Shown here piece by piece: positions 63,469 through 64,000 of a stretch of DNA of 64,000 bases. Where the stretch lies: the NCBI GenBank assembly GCA_036557365.1, contig DATBHR010000098.1:124001-188000 (forward strand), read 5' to 3'. This DNA comes from DATKHR01 sp036557365. GTDB taxonomy: Bacteria > Acidobacteriota > Vicinamibacteria > Vicinamibacterales > CAVVIG01. The first letter of the stretch is position 1, and every line of letters starts with the position of its first letter. The notes under the pieces were generated by a model. That model was not told where the DNA came from and ran no database searches. It saw nothing but the letters and a program-made list of their open reading frames with translations. Both the position numbers and the translations under genes were made by a program.

Positions 63469-64000
63469 TCACAGCTTCAGCGGTGGTCCGACGTTCACGA
63501 TGCCATACAGCCGGTGGACGAGTTCCTTGTCCTCCGCCGAGCCATTGCCGAAGTACTCGCCACGCTTTTCGAGGTCTCGAAAGAACTGTTCGATGCGCAC
63601 CGCCGGTGTGAATCCGATCAGGATTCGTCCCGGCCCCGCACCGTCATAGACAAACGCGTGTGGAACGCGTCGAGGTCCGAGGACTGAGTCGCCGGGACCC
63701 AGCCGAAACCGCCGGTCGCCGATTTCGACGACGTACTCTCCTGCGAGGCAATAGAACCACTCGTCTTGCTCTTCGTGGTAATGCTTCGGCGGGCCGGATC
63801 CGCGGCGCTCGATCGGCTGCTCGGTCATGAACAGCGCGCCGCCGCTATCCTGCGTGGCCACCTTGACGTGAATGAGGTCGCCGCCCGGCAGCTTGATGAC
63901 GTCGTTCGCGCGCCCGGATCCGGCCGCCACCCTCACGCCCGGCGATGCCGGCGTCTGGGCCGATAGAGCTGCACTTCCAAACGGAACCGCAACGAGCGCT
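63469..64000 (-). CDS. Exported cupin domain protein (5' end outside window)
   Basis: The frame is open from the window edge and begins within a signal peptide (LVAVPFGSAALSAQ), so the gene starts beyond base 64000. The mature part is a cupin: PPKHYHEEQDEWFYCLAGEY has the His-x-His and Glu ligands and GPRRVPHAFVYDG the second motif. A C-terminal helical stretch (RIEQFFRDLEKRGEYFG) is typical of quercetinase-like small cupins. A metal-dependent oxygenase or binding role is plausible. A GTG at 63936 is an internal codon, not the start. Confidence 0.85.
   Translation of the reverse strand, partial: ALVAVPFGSAALSAQTPASPGVRVAAGSGRANDVIKLPGGDLIHVKVATQDSGGALFMTEQPIERRGSGPPKHYHEEQDEWFYCLAGEYVVEIGDRRFRLGPGDSVLGPRRVPHAFVYDGAGPGRILIGFTPAVRIEQFFRDLEKRGEYFGNGSAEDKELVHRLYGIVNVGPPLKL

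Overview
The window is GC-rich, densely coded bacterial chromosome with short intergenic gaps, many 4-bp ATGA stop/start overlaps and frequent GTG/TTG starts. Gene content (alternative complex III, secreted S9 and M16 peptidases, sortilin-type beta-propeller proteins, TolB-like/TPR proteins, flavinylated electron carriers) suggests an Acidobacteriota member, probably of class Vicinamibacteria. That placement is inference from gene content; no rRNA or other marker gene is present.

Layout. 1-2313: two tandem S9 prolyl-oligopeptidase-type peptidases, the first cut by the window edge. 2344-14700: one large respiratory operon encoding alternative complex III (actA-F), a small unknown membrane protein, a SCO copper chaperone and an A2-type caa3 cytochrome c oxidase (coxB-A-C-D). 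14776-18717: hybrid histidine kinase, then on the other strand an M29 aminopeptidase and a GT4 glycosyltransferase. 18751-23887: FMN-binding protein and NapH-like ferredoxin membrane protein, facing an ApbE flavin transferase that is translationally coupled to a large membrane patatin. 23947-32570: co-directional run of a HEAT-like protein, an HD-GYP phosphodiesterase, an ExeA/SPOR ATPase, a GT-C membrane protein, an EfpL-type elongation factor, a class A beta-lactamase and a cupin. 32673-36413: small disordered protein, B3-like metallo-hydrolase, Tat-exported double VOC protein and a secreted Gly-rich protein. 36444-49537: ArsR/SRPBCC pair with tandem operators, TolB-TPR regulator, TPR-alpha/beta hydrolase ending in a frameshifted PEP-utilising domain, copper amine oxidase, ankyrin protein, cupin and TetR with tandem operators, and a phosphodiesterase-TPR protein. 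49681-64000: two sortilin-like propeller proteins, UlaG-like hydrolase, blue copper protein, Crp/Fnr regulator, single-domain response regulator, M16 peptidase, a decayed metallo-hydrolase gene and a cupin cut by the window edge.

Function. The core is aerobic respiration: quinol is oxidised by ACIII and electrons pass through haem c proteins to the caa3 oxidase, which carries its own fused cytochrome c. A second extracytoplasmic redox module (FMN carrier, iron-sulfur membrane protein, ApbE) follows. Much of the remainder is cell-envelope hydrolysis and regulation. Several regulators carry self-explanatory palindromes next to or over their own start codons. At least three gene remnants (SnoaL-like, PEP-utilising domain, MBL-fold) are visible only by comparing reading frames.

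No rRNA, tRNA, CRISPR array, insertion sequence or phage gene was recognised.
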